A DNA stretch of 64,000 nucleotides from Hassallia byssoidea VB512170 (GCF_000817785.2 NZ_JTCM02000005.1:1-64000), one strand, 5' to 3'. Shown: positions 43,686 to 53,231, counted from the first letter of the stretch. Notes: generated from the sequence alone by a model not told the origin. Numbers and translations: made by a program.

Positions 43686-43928
43686 ATGAGTCACGGCAAT
43701 TGGATGGGGATTCAGACCCCACCCAATCTCACTGTGCAACAAATCAAAGATATTGGCTACTTAATCTTAAACGCGGTTTGGGCTTTAGCATTAGGGCATA
43801 CCTTGAAACTTTTTCTTCCCTTCTGCCTTACTTGCGTGCCACAGCCGCCCGAAGGGCTGATAAAAAAATATTCTTACGGAATAATTACACTGTTACTTGC
43901 TCAACTAGAAGAACTAGTAAGAGAATAG
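43686..43928 (+). CDS. Possible 80-aa protein
   Basis: ATG 43686 follows a GGAGAAGGAGAAGG stretch and encodes MSHGNWMGIQTPP, then a hydrophobic helix (YLILNAVWALALGHTLKLFL). An overlapping frame (43700-44050) looks less protein-like. No family is recognised; this is a weak candidate. Confidence 0.35.
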   Translation: MSHGNWMGIQTPPNLTVQQIKDIGYLILNAVWALALGHTLKLFLPFCLTCVPQPPEGLIKKYSYGIITLLLAQLEELVRE

Positions 43929-43930
43929 AA

Positions 43931-44323
43931 CTACTGTTTTCCTACTTCTGTTTTAGTCCAGCAGCATTCAAGGAAGTAAGCTTTGTATTCCAGGGAAGCA
44001 TTAAAGAGGCGAACATCCGAAACAACACGAACCATCCCATAAGGACGTAAATCATCTGAAGTATAATAGAGCCGAGATAAAGTATGCCCAAGCTGAGATA
44101 AGATATCTTCGCAATTTTTTAAATAGCCAATGTGTTCTGGTAAGGCATAGACAAAGTAGCCTACACAAATTCCCAGATCCCAAATTGCTCCTGTACCATA
44201 GGTAGGACAAGGAAATAAAGCAACATCGACAAATGACCTTTCAAGCATTCCCCGAATCATACCGGAAGTGGCATGTTTAAACGCTCGTGGAGTGGCTATC
44301 TCATCGTATTGATTTTCGTACAT
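43931..44323 (-). CDS. Hypothetical 130-aa protein
   Basis: The frame MYENQYDEIATPRAF runs to a C-terminal YFLECCWTKTEVGKQ. Features include GTGAIWDLGICVGYFVYALPEHIGYL and a run of aromatic residues. I see no motif that gives a function. The ATG is followed by a plausible N-terminus and the frame lacks repeats, so it is probably real. Confidence 0.5.
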   Translation of the reverse strand: MYENQYDEIATPRAFKHATSGMIRGMLERSFVDVALFPCPTYGTGAIWDLGICVGYFVYALPEHIGYLKNCEDILSQLGHTLSRLYYTSDDLRPYGMVRVVSDVRLFNASLEYKAYFLECCWTKTEVGKQ

Positions 44324-44870
44324 TCTCGCTTACCGCAAATTTTTAATCTAATGGTTTAAAAATTAGTTAAATAAAAGTAGTTAGCCCTTGTTCTATTACC
44401 AGGAACGCACAGTTACACTTGTAAAACAAATTTCCTACTCGGAAAAATTTATTAAGCACAAGTGTAGATGCGTCCATAGCCTTAAAACAATCTTGAGAGA
44501 TGCACTTATCATATCCAGTTCGGTAATATTACGCATCTAATTGGAATTAGATAAAGAAGTAAACAATTTTCCCAATCTGTTGTTGCGGAATTTTTCAAGT
44601 TGTTGAACGCCAGTTCTGCAACGTCTCATAAAGCATTCTTTTCCAAAGCATTTTCATTTATAACACCAGCATTTTGTCAATATTTATAGCAAATGCACAG
44701 TCAGCTTAATGATTTTTAGGTAGGTGCATACAAGAGTGCGATTGCCCTTTGGGCACTGCGCTCTGCGCAATCGCGTAACGCACCCTACGTCTCAAGCCTC
44801 AACAACTACCCGATTTTCCGAGAGTTGTACGTGTTACAACTCCTATCGATGGAGCATTGTAGCCTCTTTG

Positions 44871-45038
44871 TCATCCCGCAATCTCACCATCAATATGTGG
44901 GGCAACCTCTTGTTCAAAGAACTCAGAGTCTATTGCTTTAATTTTTCCTGCCATTTTTAGATGCCAACCAGCTTTTTTTGCAATGGCGATCGCATGCTGC
45001 GGTTCAAAAGTTGAGTCGCCGCAACTAAATTTATTGTG
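44871..45038 (-). pseudogene. C-terminal remnant of an unidentified protein
   Basis: One minus-strand frame without an early start reads KFSCGDSTFEPQHAIAIAKK, then AGWHLKMAGKIKAID, and ends EQEVAPHIDGEIAG before TGA. It looks coding but has no start and is preceded by a stop, so it is probably a fragment. Confidence 0.3.
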
Positions 45039-45161
45039 TCAGATGATAAGCACCAATGCAGTTCTTCTGCTTTTCTTTTAACCTGAAGGTTATCAAAATC
45101 TACCACCAAAGTTATGTTAATTTATGAGAACAACCGTAGATTGAGTTGTTCAATAGCATAT

Positions 45162-45250
45162 GGGGTATGAGTGGGGGCTATGCGTACCCTAATCGCAATT
45201 TTGGAAAATTAACCCCTATACCGGGTATATATAGGTTATTCTTAGGGTAT
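45162..45250 (+). promoter_or_regulatory. Candidate centromere/operator upstream of parM-like gene (11-bp-phased GGGTAT motifs)
   Basis: GGGGTAT at 45162 and GGGGGCT at 45173 are 11 bp apart. CGGGTAT at 45222, AGGTTAT at 45233 and AGGGTAT at 45244 are again spaced exactly 11 bp. Inverse copies (ATACCCC at 45271, ACCCCTAT near 45212) occur beside them. One-turn phasing upstream of an actin-like gene is what ParR-bound parC sites look like. Confidence 0.45.
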
Positions 45251-45288
45251 ATTTAATATCTAAAGTTATTATACCCCATTTGACCCCT

Positions 45289-46242
45289 ATGAAGAACATT
45301 CACGCGAATCAAAAAATTTTTTGTGCAGGTTTTGATAATGGCTATGGAAGCGTCAAACTGTTGGTCGATGGTTTTGATGTGGTGAGAATTCCCAGTTACA
45401 TCTCACGAGAAGACATGGAGGATGTACCCGGTCGGGTGGTTTATAACGGCAACGCCTACACTATTGGTGAGTCGGCTTTCCGCACTGGATACTACTTTGA
45501 ACGGAATACGGACAACAACATTAACAAAGTAAATAACGCCCTTATCACTTTATTGGGTGCGTTAGCTCACTTGCCATATCGTAAGGCTTGGCACTTAAAG
45601 CTCGTTGTTAGCTTGCATGACGTGGCTCTAACTGATGACTTGCTGAAAGTGCTTAATGGTGAATATCAACCTTTATTGGCTGGCAAGCTATCTGATATCA
45701 AAGTAGAAGTTCTCAAAGTCGTACCTGAAGGTATGGGTGCTCTGGTGGGGAGAAAACTCCCCAAAAAGTTAACTGTTGTAGATTTTGGGAATGGGACAAC
45801 ACTTTATTCTCGTTACAACCAAGGTAAAAGAGAAGTCCATACCCCCTACGCTGCAGGAGTGGAAGTTCTCATTGGTGAGATTGCCAAGAAGATGAAACCT
45901 CTCAACGGTGGTAAGCTTGGGGACTTATCGAAAATTCGCTTTTGTTTAGAAATGGGACACACCAAATACAGCCGCGATATTGATATCAAAGATGTTTACA
46001 GTGTTTGCTTAAAGGAATGGTATGAAAGCTATTTGAAAAAACCAGTCAATCTCGCTCTTGATGCCAAACACCAAGGGGATGACATTTGGGCGATCGGTGG
46101 CGGTTGCTTGCTTCCTGGTTTTAAAAAACTGCTCGTGCAGAACGGGTTTGAAATTCTAGACAACCCAGTAGAGGCTAATTCTTGTGGACTATTGCAAATG
46201 GCTAAAACCATTGTCAACTCTTCTTCTACCAACGAAGCTTAG
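45289..46242 (+). CDS. parM: ParM-like actin-family segregation ATPase
   Basis: ATG 45289 follows phased GGGTAT repeats. The 317-aa protein opens with the phosphate-1 loop FCAGFDNGYGSVKLLVDG. LTVVDFGNGTTLYSRY is the phosphate-2 loop, and WAIGGGCLLPGFKKLL is the adenosine motif, the three marks of the actin/Hsp70 superfamily in ParM-like form. Such proteins polymerise and push plasmid copies apart. The next gene starts 28 bp downstream and is a probable DNA-binding partner. The length is as expected for ParM. Confidence 0.85.
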   Translation: MKNIHANQKIFCAGFDNGYGSVKLLVDGFDVVRIPSYISREDMEDVPGRVVYNGNAYTIGESAFRTGYYFERNTDNNINKVNNALITLLGALAHLPYRKAWHLKLVVSLHDVALTDDLLKVLNGEYQPLLAGKLSDIKVEVLKVVPEGMGALVGRKLPKKLTVVDFGNGTTLYSRYNQGKREVHTPYAAGVEVLIGEIAKKMKPLNGGKLGDLSKIRFCLEMGHTKYSRDIDIKDVYSVCLKEWYESYLKKPVNLALDAKHQGDDIWAIGGGCLLPGFKKLLVQNGFEILDNPVEANSCGLLQMAKTIVNSSSTNEA

Positions 46243-46270
46243 CAATTACGAATTACGAATTATATTTATT

Positions 46271-46573
46271 ATGGTTTCTCAGCAAGATAAAACTCCAGAA
46301 AAAGTCCGAATCAAAGACAGCTATCGCGATCGCATCAAAGCAGAATCGCAACGATTGGGTAAAAGTTACCTTGAGACGCTATACTTTATTGTTGATTGCT
46401 ACTTTGCGTTTAAGCAGGGCGTGTTACCAATACAGTCTGCGGTAGTTAACACCCATACAACCCCCATAGAACAAAATCAGCCTACTGTAGATGAGTCAAC
46501 TCATACCCCAGTTGACCCCCAAGTTGAATCCGTTGATGGTGAGGAAACTTTTACGCTTGATTGGGAATTGTGA
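46271..46573 (+). CDS. Small ParR-like DNA-binding partner of the ParM-like protein
   Basis: ATG 46271 (MVSQQDKTPEKVRIKDSYRD) is preferred over an upstream in-frame start at 46184 that overlaps parM. Residues 10-50 (KVRIKDSYRDRIKAESQRLGKSYLETLYFIVDCYF) fit a ribbon-helix-helix with strand, helix, turn, helix. The rest is a disordered acidic tail ending FTLDWEL, which could contact the filament. Position straight after parM is the usual parMR order. Confidence 0.6.
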   Translation: MVSQQDKTPEKVRIKDSYRDRIKAESQRLGKSYLETLYFIVDCYFAFKQGVLPIQSAVVNTHTTPIEQNQPTVDESTHTPVDPQVESVDGEETFTLDWEL

Positions 46574-46672
46574 ATGACTATAGATTACCAAACTACTGAG
46601 CGCTGCACCGACTGTGACAAGTTCCGGCTCCGTGGTAGCAAGAATTGCGGCGTTGCAGAGAGTGCGGGATGA
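46574..46672 (+). CDS. Possible 32-aa cysteine-rich peptide
   Basis: The ATG follows the preceding stop directly (TGAATG). The frame encodes MTIDYQTTERCTDCDKFRLR and GSKNCGVAESAG. The C-x-x-C plus later Cys suggests a zinc element, similar in style to the N-terminus of the 47693 gene. It may be the truncated start of a longer gene. Confidence 0.35.
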   Translation: MTIDYQTTERCTDCDKFRLRGSKNCGVAESAG

Positions 46673-46877
46673 TTTAAACTGGCACAGGTACAACTCCATC
46701 TTGAAGGTAATGTAGTAGCAATTTTATAAATAACCACAGCATTTCCTCAGTATTATGATTTACCCCCGTAACCCTTTCTATGGCATCGCGACCTATTCGG
46801 AGCAACCTATATTCATACTCGCTCCCCCCAAACCGGGGAAAGAAGCGACCTATTCGAGCAGCGTATTTCTGAACTGA

Positions 46878-47360
46878 TTCTGCGATCAGCAACCTTTAGA
46901 GGCTATCTCGGAACGACCAAGGGTTGAACCTGATAATCTGGGTAACAGGCGCTATGTGTTTCGGTTTGCCGATCAAGAATCTCTAGAAAGATGGTTCAAC
47001 TCGCCTGAGCGTCGCGATTGTCTCGCCCAACTCGATCCGCTTACTGATAGCATACCATCTTATGAGCCAGTGTAGGTCGAACAAGCATTGTGGACTGTTG
47101 TGCGTGTCCCTAAAGCCAATCCACATAAGCAGACGTTGATTAGCTGGTTGGCAACTGTTGTCTTTGCATTTACGATTGGAGGCATTGTCAGTGCAATGGG
47201 AGCAGGGTCGCGAGTTGGGGATAGTACAACGGCGGCGCGTTGTTGTCATCAAGAGCTACTGGGTCATGCCATTTTTGGCAAGAAAGCTATCACGTTGGCT
47301 CAATCGGTAACATGGTTCACATGCGTAGCACGACTACTGGAGCAAGCGAACACGGTCTAA
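46878..47360 (+). pseudogene. Remnant of an antibiotic-biosynthesis-monooxygenase-like membrane protein
   Basis: One frame reads RRYVFRFADQESLERWFNS then PERRDCLAQLDPLTD and stops at TAG 47073. The next frame continues VRVPKANPHKQTLISWLATVVF. The first part resembles the ABM domain (a phrase like F-x-x-x-E-x-L-x-x-W-x-x-S-x-E-R), and the second its membrane tail. Start and continuity are lost, so it looks decayed. Confidence 0.35.
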
Positions 47361-47692
47361 CAGTACCTAAGAAGCGCAAAACTCTGGTTGAGACGGTACT
47401 TTAAGGGCATCGGTTGTGTGAGAGCGTTAAGTCACTACAAGGTCATCTATAGGACAGTTATTTGAAATTTTTTGTCTAACTGCCAGACATCTGAGCAAGT
47501 ATAGCCGTCGTCACATAGGTTAGGACATTATTGATTGCTTGTGATTTCATTCTGGAACATCTTCAACAAAAGGTGGGCTTGAATCCACATGCTCAACTTT
47601 CTGTCAATGCGTAAGTTCTAACGCTATCTAGTATCACCTCCAAACCCACTTGCTACGCACTATTTAACGATTAAATATAGGGAAATAGGAAC

Positions 47693-48223
47693 ATGAATTG
47701 CTCTACATGTAGTTTCTTTACAGTCAACCAAAATTTAAGTTGTACAGTTAACCCCACGCACTGTAAAGGAGGATGGACTCAGGCGTGCAAGGAATACGAA
47801 CACGATTTTAGTAAAGAAATTCGTTGCGGAAATTGTGCTGCTTTTTCAATACAGTATTGTAGCCTTTTGCATCTATCAGTTGATGCAAGTGAAAAAGGAT
47901 GCATAAATTTCTTATCCAATAATGAAGTTGAGGAAGAATTAGCCCGTTGGGAGCAGTACCAACCACAAGTTATAGCTTCTTTTGAAGAAAGGGAGCTAAT
48001 CTTTAAACTCATTAAAGAACTATTTTGGCAACAAGATAAACGCAACATAATGTTATATACATGCACTCTTAGTATGGAAGAATTGTACTATTGGGTAAGT
48101 AACTATATTGACAAAGGTATCCTTGCGCATGAAGAAGATGGGCAAGTAAAAACCATCACATGGAAACAAAATGAAATCAATGAATACGACCTCGTATTCA
48201 AAAAGGAATATACCTTCTTCTAA
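47693..48223 (+). CDS. Hypothetical 176-aa protein with cysteine-rich N-terminus
   Basis: The first 75 residues hold ten or so cysteines (MNCSTCSFF, CTVNPTHCKGGW, CGNCAAFSIQYCSLLH), suggesting two zinc sites. The rest is helical (VEEELARWEQYQPQVIASFEERELIF) with a C-terminal strand pair. No family is recognised. A terminator follows at 48233, shared with the convergent actin-like gene. Confidence 0.6.
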   Translation: MNCSTCSFFTVNQNLSCTVNPTHCKGGWTQACKEYEHDFSKEIRCGNCAAFSIQYCSLLHLSVDASEKGCINFLSNNEVEEELARWEQYQPQVIASFEERELIFKLIKELFWQQDKRNIMLYTCTLSMEELYYWVSNYIDKGILAHEEDGQVKTITWKQNEINEYDLVFKKEYTFF

Positions 48224-48232
48224 CAAATTCGT

Positions 48233-48262
48233 AACCAGCCTTTCAAGATGGCTGGTTGATTT
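48233..48262. terminator. Terminator between convergent genes
   Basis: AACCAGCC pairs with GGCTGGTT, followed by GATTTTT on the plus strand. Confidence 0.75.
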
Positions 48263-48265
48263 TTC

Positions 48266-49510
48266 CTAGACATTATCATCTATAGTCAAAAAACCTTCAG
48301 GAGCTTGACGGGGAGTATAATCTGGAACGAATTTCCGAGACTTATGCAGCAATCTAACATTATCAGGCTGCGAAGGTCGAGCTTGTTCCTCCTGAATACG
48401 CACATAGCCAGTTATCTTATCAAGCTGAGTAATCATATGTTGGTGCAATGCGTAAACATCCGCCATTCGATTACCCATGCCAGAAGATATCTTATCGGGT
48501 ATAAAAATATCAGCGTGCCAAGACACTTTAATCCCCTCTTTTTGGAAGTAAGCGTCTATCTCCGGGCGAATGTAATCGGCAGTCCCTCCGCAAAATACTA
48601 GTTCTTCAATATCTTCATCCATCTTTGAGCGCAGCCACCTCACAATAGCACGCCAATACTCATTTCTGGCAAGCAATAGTGCCTTCGACATCAGCTCGCC
48701 ATCAAGTTTAATTTCCTCGCGTTTGCGTTTACGCGAGAGTTTTTGCATCACCAGGGGGTCGCAACTAGCGCCAGCTTCGACCAATACCTCGACAATGTTG
48801 GGATTATCAGGGCTTAGTCCCGATGCCTTGGAGACAAAATTATCTACTAACCAGGACATCCCAAAATTACTGGTTGTTCCGGCACCACTTGAGCCACCTC
48901 GAACAATGAAAATACTCGCATTGCGATAACCAAGCATCACGTACATCTCAGCCAGCATATTCTCGCCAAACACTCTCTTGCGTTGGAAAAACACACCACT
49001 TCCTTCTGAAGCTATGTTGCAATGCAGCGTTTTTACCCGCATCCTACCCGTTGGCGTATCGAAAGAGCGAAATGCATCCTTCAAGCGGGTTTGTAGTTGT
49101 TCTTTATCTTGCACTTCCCCAGGCGGCAGCAGGATACTCAAGTAAGCTGCAACATCGTTATCAAGGTTCAACTTCTGCTTTGCCAGCCAAATTGCACCGC
49201 ACACCTTAGGAACCGCTAGTTCGTACTTAAGCTCTCTTAGCTGCAATATACCCCCAAACCGACGGCGTGCTAACTCTCCCAGCGCGTAGTATTCTCCGCC
49301 TATTCCCACCCAAGCACGAGATTCGGGTAGCCCTTCTGCTTCAACAGTCTCAACCGAGGGCTTACTCACGTCTGCCACCTCTGAATCCACGAGCAAGACA
49401 AAAGGCTCCCCTTCTGGATACTCTTGAACAATAGCCTTTGTCTTACTGCCACCCATATCGATCGTTAACGCAATTTTCTTTAAGTCTGCTTTCTCTTTAG
49501 TTTTTGCCAT
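48266..49510 (-). CDS. Second actin-like (ParM/StbA-type) ATPase
   Basis: ATG 49510 (MAKTKEKADLKKIALTIDMGG) is taken as start; a TTG at 49546 is also in frame. IALTIDMGGSKTKAIVQ is phosphate-1, IVRGGSSGAGTTSNFG is a phosphate-2-like loop, and LVFCGGTADYIRPEI is the adenosine motif. At 414 aa it is longer than ParM and diverged, and could also be a general ASKHA ATPase. On the same strand 3 kb upstream, a ParR-like gene (52443-52985) carries 11-bp iterons, so these two may form a split parMRC locus around a helicase gene. Confidence 0.7.
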   Translation of the reverse strand: MAKTKEKADLKKIALTIDMGGSKTKAIVQEYPEGEPFVLLVDSEVADVSKPSVETVEAEGLPESRAWVGIGGEYYALGELARRRFGGILQLRELKYELAVPKVCGAIWLAKQKLNLDNDVAAYLSILLPPGEVQDKEQLQTRLKDAFRSFDTPTGRMRVKTLHCNIASEGSGVFFQRKRVFGENMLAEMYVMLGYRNASIFIVRGGSSGAGTTSNFGMSWLVDNFVSKASGLSPDNPNIVEVLVEAGASCDPLVMQKLSRKRKREEIKLDGELMSKALLLARNEYWRAIVRWLRSKMDEDIEELVFCGGTADYIRPEIDAYFQKEGIKVSWHADIFIPDKISSGMGNRMADVYALHQHMITQLDKITGYVRIQEEQARPSQPDNVRLLHKSRKFVPDYTPRQAPEGFLTIDDNV

Positions 49511-49642
49511 ATCTTTAGTTTTATTAATCTTTCCTATTGTTCCCAATTTAACCGAACCGAAATAAGCACACCGTTATTAAACAGTTTCTTTACAGCAGCT
49601 AACGCTGTTTTTACAGGAAACACATATAGAGAGAAAAACCTT

Positions 49643-49930
49643 ATGGCTATGTTCTTCGACGGCGCAACCGACTCCCTCGTAACATCCGTACTCAATTCAA
49701 TTGAGTGGCGTATCCGCTACAACTTGCTAGAAGGCAGGTGTCCCGACAGTCCAGCATTCCGGCAAGTCATACCCAATGTTGTGGACAGTCGGGGTGTTTG
49801 GTTGGAATCTGGTTGCTTCCAAATTGAGTCAGCCCCCATCAGTGGGGAGCAAAAGACCACGATAAGCTGGTATTCCGATGAGGGCGAAATCCGGTTCCGA
49901 ATCATCGAAATAACGCCGCCACAAGACTAA
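49643..49930 (+). CDS. Hypothetical 95-aa protein
   Basis: A small soluble protein with LVTSVLNSIEWRIRYNLLEG at the start and beta-rich middle and end (KTTISWYSDEGEIRFRIIEI). AGAGAAAAACC lies before the ATG. A terminator follows at 49947. No family is recognised. It is divergent from the actin-like gene. Confidence 0.6.
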   Translation: MAMFFDGATDSLVTSVLNSIEWRIRYNLLEGRCPDSPAFRQVIPNVVDSRGVWLESGCFQIESAPISGEQKTTISWYSDEGEIRFRIIEITPPQD

Positions 49931-49946
49931 ATCCACAATCTACTTT

Positions 49947-49983
49947 AAACAAACCCTACTTCAGGTAGAGTTTGTTTTTTATT
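49947..49983 (+). terminator. Rho-independent terminator
   Basis: AAACAAACCCTAC pairs with GTAGAGTTTGTTT (one mismatch) and ends in a T run. Confidence 0.8.
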
Positions 49984-49987
49984 AAAG

Positions 49988-50035
49988 AGTGCGATGCCGC
50001 GAAGCGGCATGCCCGTAGGGCATCGCCTACGAAGA
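49988..50035. repeat. GC-rich palindromic repeat
   Basis: GCGATGCC, CGCGAAGCGG, GCATGCC and CCGTAGGGC form nested palindromes. It is of the same style as the elements at 956, 17661, 53232 and 58199. Confidence 0.5.
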
Positions 50036-50108
50036 AAATGGGGAACGAAGTGCTCAAATCCATCAATCTTGAATCCCTACTATCCAAAATAGTTGGGTTA
50101 AAACTGGT

Positions 50109-50234
50109 ATGAGTTCATACAACCTGTACAAACCCGTGAAAAAACTGCTTGCCGAAGTCATCAAACTAAAATCACGCACTCAAACCAATAACCCTCCAAG
50201 ATCATCTAGGCGATCGCTAGTTGATAGGTTATAA
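50109..50234 (+). CDS. Possible 41-aa basic peptide
   Basis: ATG 50109 opens MSSYNLYKPVKKLLAEVIKL and ends RRSLVDRL. It is basic and helical. It lies between a repeat and the helicase gene; no family is recognised, and it may be chance. Confidence 0.25.
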   Translation: MSSYNLYKPVKKLLAEVIKLKSRTQTNNPPRSSRRSLVDRL

Positions 50235-50371
50235 ATATAAATTATTAGTTACTTGCCTACAGTAATTACCCAGATACGGCAGATTGCCATCAAAGTACTG
50301 CTGTAAGTATCATTATAGATACCATTACCCTTAAACATAACTTAATCTTTATGTAAAAAGTTTACACAGTA

Positions 50372-52309
50372 ATGCTATTACCAGTAGAGGCGAAAAAGTT
50401 TAGCTTGAGAGACTACCAAATTGATGTACGATCTCAGGTTTATGACTACTACAGATGCGGCATCAAATCAGTACTTGTATATGCCCCTACTGGTGCTGGC
50501 AAAACTGCGATTGCGTCCAAGTTTATAGCAGACGCAATATCAAAAGGACGGCGGGTCTTGTTCTGCGTCCATAGGGTACGCTTGGTCAAGCAAACTCAAA
50601 AAACCTTATTGAAGCATTTTGGAATCGAGTCGGGCATCATTTGGGCGGACTATCCGATAGATTACGAGAAGCCCGTCCAGATAGCAATGCTGCAAACCCT
50701 CCAGCATCGGGAACTACCGCCAGATATTGGTTTGGTAATTGTAGACGAAGCACACACGAGCGCATATTACAAGATTTGTCGCTCAATATTTGATACCTAT
50801 TCTGGTGGGATCTGGGCACTATCTAAATGCTTTTTTGTTGGGTTGAGTGCTTCCCCTTGGCGTAGTAAGACAACTGAGGGATTTTGCCAATTCTTTGGTG
50901 CGATCGCCCGCGCCCCCTATCCCCAACAACTAATCGAATCCGGTTATCTGTGTCGTGCAAGACAATTTGGCTATAACGGACTAATTGACTATAGCAAGCT
51001 CGATGTCTCGTCTCTTGGGGACTATACCCTAAAATCAATGCAACGGGTATGCACGCCACAACTTAACGATGAAGTTGTGGAAAAATACTTAGAACTTTGT
51101 CCCCAAAGGAAGGCGATCGCATTCTGCGCTAGCGTGAATCAATCGCAGGATTTGGCTGCTAAATTTAGCGCTCTTGGTATCACTTCAGCTTACATAGTTG
51201 CAGACACTCCTGAAGAAGAAAGAGTTACGATTTTCGAGAAATTTGCTTCTGGCGAAATTCAAATCATCACTTCTGTTTGCGTACTTTGCGAGGGTTTTGA
51301 TGAACCCTCCGTTGAAGCGGTAATTTTGGCACGTCCTACTCGAAGCAGGGCGTTACTTGTACAAATGTGCGGTCGAGGGTTACGATTGCACCCTAGTAAG
51401 GAAGATTGCTGGTTGGTTGATTTTTGCGAAAATATCAGCCGGATGGGATTTCCCACTAATCGATATCCTACGCCACTGTGTCCAACCTTCAAGCGTTCGG
51501 AAGAACTTGACGATTGGTTTAAAGAATGCCCCAATTGTCACGCCATTGTCCCCAAACCAAGTAGAATCTGCCCCAATTGCGGATATGTCTTTCCTCTAAG
51601 TGAAAACTCCGACATTGAACCAGAAGAACTGCCTCCTTTTGGCGAAATCTTCTCATTGGGACAAAAAAGACAAGCTAAATACTATCGCAAGTTGATAGTT
51701 TGGGCTTTCAAGGAAGAGAAACCCCGGTTGGTTGTAGAAGAAAAATTTACGGAGAAATATAACTACAATGCACCGCCAGAGTGGGCGCAGTATGCTGTTT
51801 TCAACAACCAATCCAGGTTAATAAACTACAACCAACAAATATACTTACGCTATCTACTACGACAACCGCAGTCAATTAACGGTAAGGTTACAGCATGGAC
51901 AGTCGAGATGATGCAACTAGAGTTTGGAGAGCGCGTTGATTGCCAGTTAAAACGATGGTGGGAAATTTTTCAGGAGGATAAACCTTTTAATAGTAAGGAA
52001 GAAATGGACGATTGCTACAAATTAAAAGTCGAATACTACCAATATCAAACATTCGCTCACGACTTATTGGCTCTACTTAATTTAGCATATGATGAAGGCT
52101 TAAAATATTACCTTGATGTAACACAAAAAGCGAAAGCAAAGATAGAAATACTCTACAGCCTCAAAGATAAACCCAAAGCTCTAGCCGCCGCGTATCTAAC
52201 TTCAAGCTCGATAGAAAAACAAATTATTGAAAATTCAATTAATACTGAACTAAAAGAGAAAATCGATAGTGCTATCGTTCACCACTGGGATAGTATTCCT
52301 GTTGCTTAA
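50372..52309 (+). CDS. RadD-like superfamily 2 helicase with zinc ribbon
   Basis: The 645-aa protein starts LRDYQIDVRSQVYDYY and has APTGAGKT (G41-T45), IVDEAHTS, VGLSASPWR, a C-terminal helicase domain with VLCEGFDEPSVEAVILARPT and VQMCGRGLRLHPSKEDC, and a zinc ribbon CPNCHAIVPKPSRICPNCGY near residue 390. This order is that of E. coli RadD (YejH), which works in DNA repair and interacts with SSB. The last 200 residues are specific to this protein. Its role here may be replication restart on the element. Confidence 0.8.
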   Translation: MLLPVEAKKFSLRDYQIDVRSQVYDYYRCGIKSVLVYAPTGAGKTAIASKFIADAISKGRRVLFCVHRVRLVKQTQKTLLKHFGIESGIIWADYPIDYEKPVQIAMLQTLQHRELPPDIGLVIVDEAHTSAYYKICRSIFDTYSGGIWALSKCFFVGLSASPWRSKTTEGFCQFFGAIARAPYPQQLIESGYLCRARQFGYNGLIDYSKLDVSSLGDYTLKSMQRVCTPQLNDEVVEKYLELCPQRKAIAFCASVNQSQDLAAKFSALGITSAYIVADTPEEERVTIFEKFASGEIQIITSVCVLCEGFDEPSVEAVILARPTRSRALLVQMCGRGLRLHPSKEDCWLVDFCENISRMGFPTNRYPTPLCPTFKRSEELDDWFKECPNCHAIVPKPSRICPNCGYVFPLSENSDIEPEELPPFGEIFSLGQKRQAKYYRKLIVWAFKEEKPRLVVEEKFTEKYNYNAPPEWAQYAVFNNQSRLINYNQQIYLRYLLRQPQSINGKVTAWTVEMMQLEFGERVDCQLKRWWEIFQEDKPFNSKEEMDDCYKLKVEYYQYQTFAHDLLALLNLAYDEGLKYYLDVTQKAKAKIEILYSLKDKPKALAAAYLTSSSIEKQIIENSINTELKEKIDSAIVHHWDSIPVA

Positions 52310-52442
52310 CCAAGAAAAAAGGCACAGATGCTGTATTTCGGAAGCATCAGGAACGTAAACAAGAAATGTACAACTTCCCGCAATCTGCCGCAACTGGCGT
52401 TATTAATCTTTAAAAATATCTTTAGCACATATTTCCTCTTTC

Positions 52443-52985
52443 CTACACCTGAAATCCCGCATCTCCCTCTATTAACCCCTCGGGTATCACATCAGAATCA
52501 TCATTAAAAAAATCATCTTCCTCTTCCTCTTGAATATCCCCTACTGGGAGTAATTCTTCTTTTTGTTCCACTACGGATTCTACTAGGGGTGACATAACCG
52601 CCGTACCAATCGTAGAATCACCCGCACCTTTCGAGTGACCCGAAATTTGCGCTTTGGAGTATCCCCAAGGGCTATTCTCTCCCAATGTTGGCTGCACCAG
52701 CACTACCTGCGATATCCCCTCCATCCCAAAAGCCCGTTTTATCTTGACTATCTGCGCCTCCAGTTGGGTAATTGATTCGCTCAGCGCAAAGTGTAATTCC
52801 TCTCCCCGCGCCCCCTCCGAGTACAAGAAAAATGGCAGGTAAAACGCATTAGCTGCCTGCATTACCATCTCGGATGCCCCTTTCTCACTCTCCTTCAAGT
52901 GTGTAATCAACCTCCCCTCAGTTGAGGTACGCTTCCTAACTATCGATAATTCCACAAATTCTTCTAATACCTTCTTCCTCGGCAT
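52443..52985 (-). CDS. Probable ParR-like centromere-binding protein
   Basis: ATG 52985 (MPRKKVLEEFVELSIVRK) has GGAGGAG eight bases upstream. The first 60 residues (STEGRLITHLKESEKGASEMVMQAANAFYLPFFLY) resemble the N-terminal DNA-binding part of ParR-like proteins. The second half is disordered and very acidic (EEEEDDFFNDDSD), as in filament-binding tails. The decisive context is upstream DNA with seven TAYTCCC-type iterons spaced 11 bp apart (53482-53651). No named family is recognised with certainty. Confidence 0.5.
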   Translation of the reverse strand: MPRKKVLEEFVELSIVRKRTSTEGRLITHLKESEKGASEMVMQAANAFYLPFFLYSEGARGEELHFALSESITQLEAQIVKIKRAFGMEGISQVVLVQPTLGENSPWGYSKAQISGHSKGAGDSTIGTAVMSPLVESVVEQKEELLPVGDIQEEEEDDFFNDDSDVIPEGLIEGDAGFQV

Positions 52986-53231
52986 ATGCCCCACTCCTCC
53001 AATTCCAAATTAATCAAACTAAAAACAAAAATAAAAAGCGCCTTGTCCCAATCCCAAATCCTAAATCCCTTAAATTTTTTTATCGATTGCACGAGTGAGA
53101 ACACAGTACTTACACAAAGCACCCTTGCCAGATCCAATGCATGAAAGTATCAACTACCCCTACGTAAGGCAGACTCTTAAGCAATCCTTTCCGCATGAAG
53201 AAATCCAGTTTTAGCAGGCAGTCTAAACATG

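Noticed and set aside
43700-44050. 116-aa frame overlapping 43686-43928
   Set aside because: It overlaps another candidate in a different frame, has low-complexity basic sequence and runs antisense into the 43931-44323 gene.
44724-44960. 78-aa plus-strand frame
   Set aside because: It begins in a GC-rich palindromic repeat, and its sequence is not protein-like; the opposite strand shows a better coding remnant.
47088-47360. Intact 90-aa membrane protein
   Set aside because: It seems to be the tail of a decayed ABM-like gene whose first part is in another frame ending at 47075.
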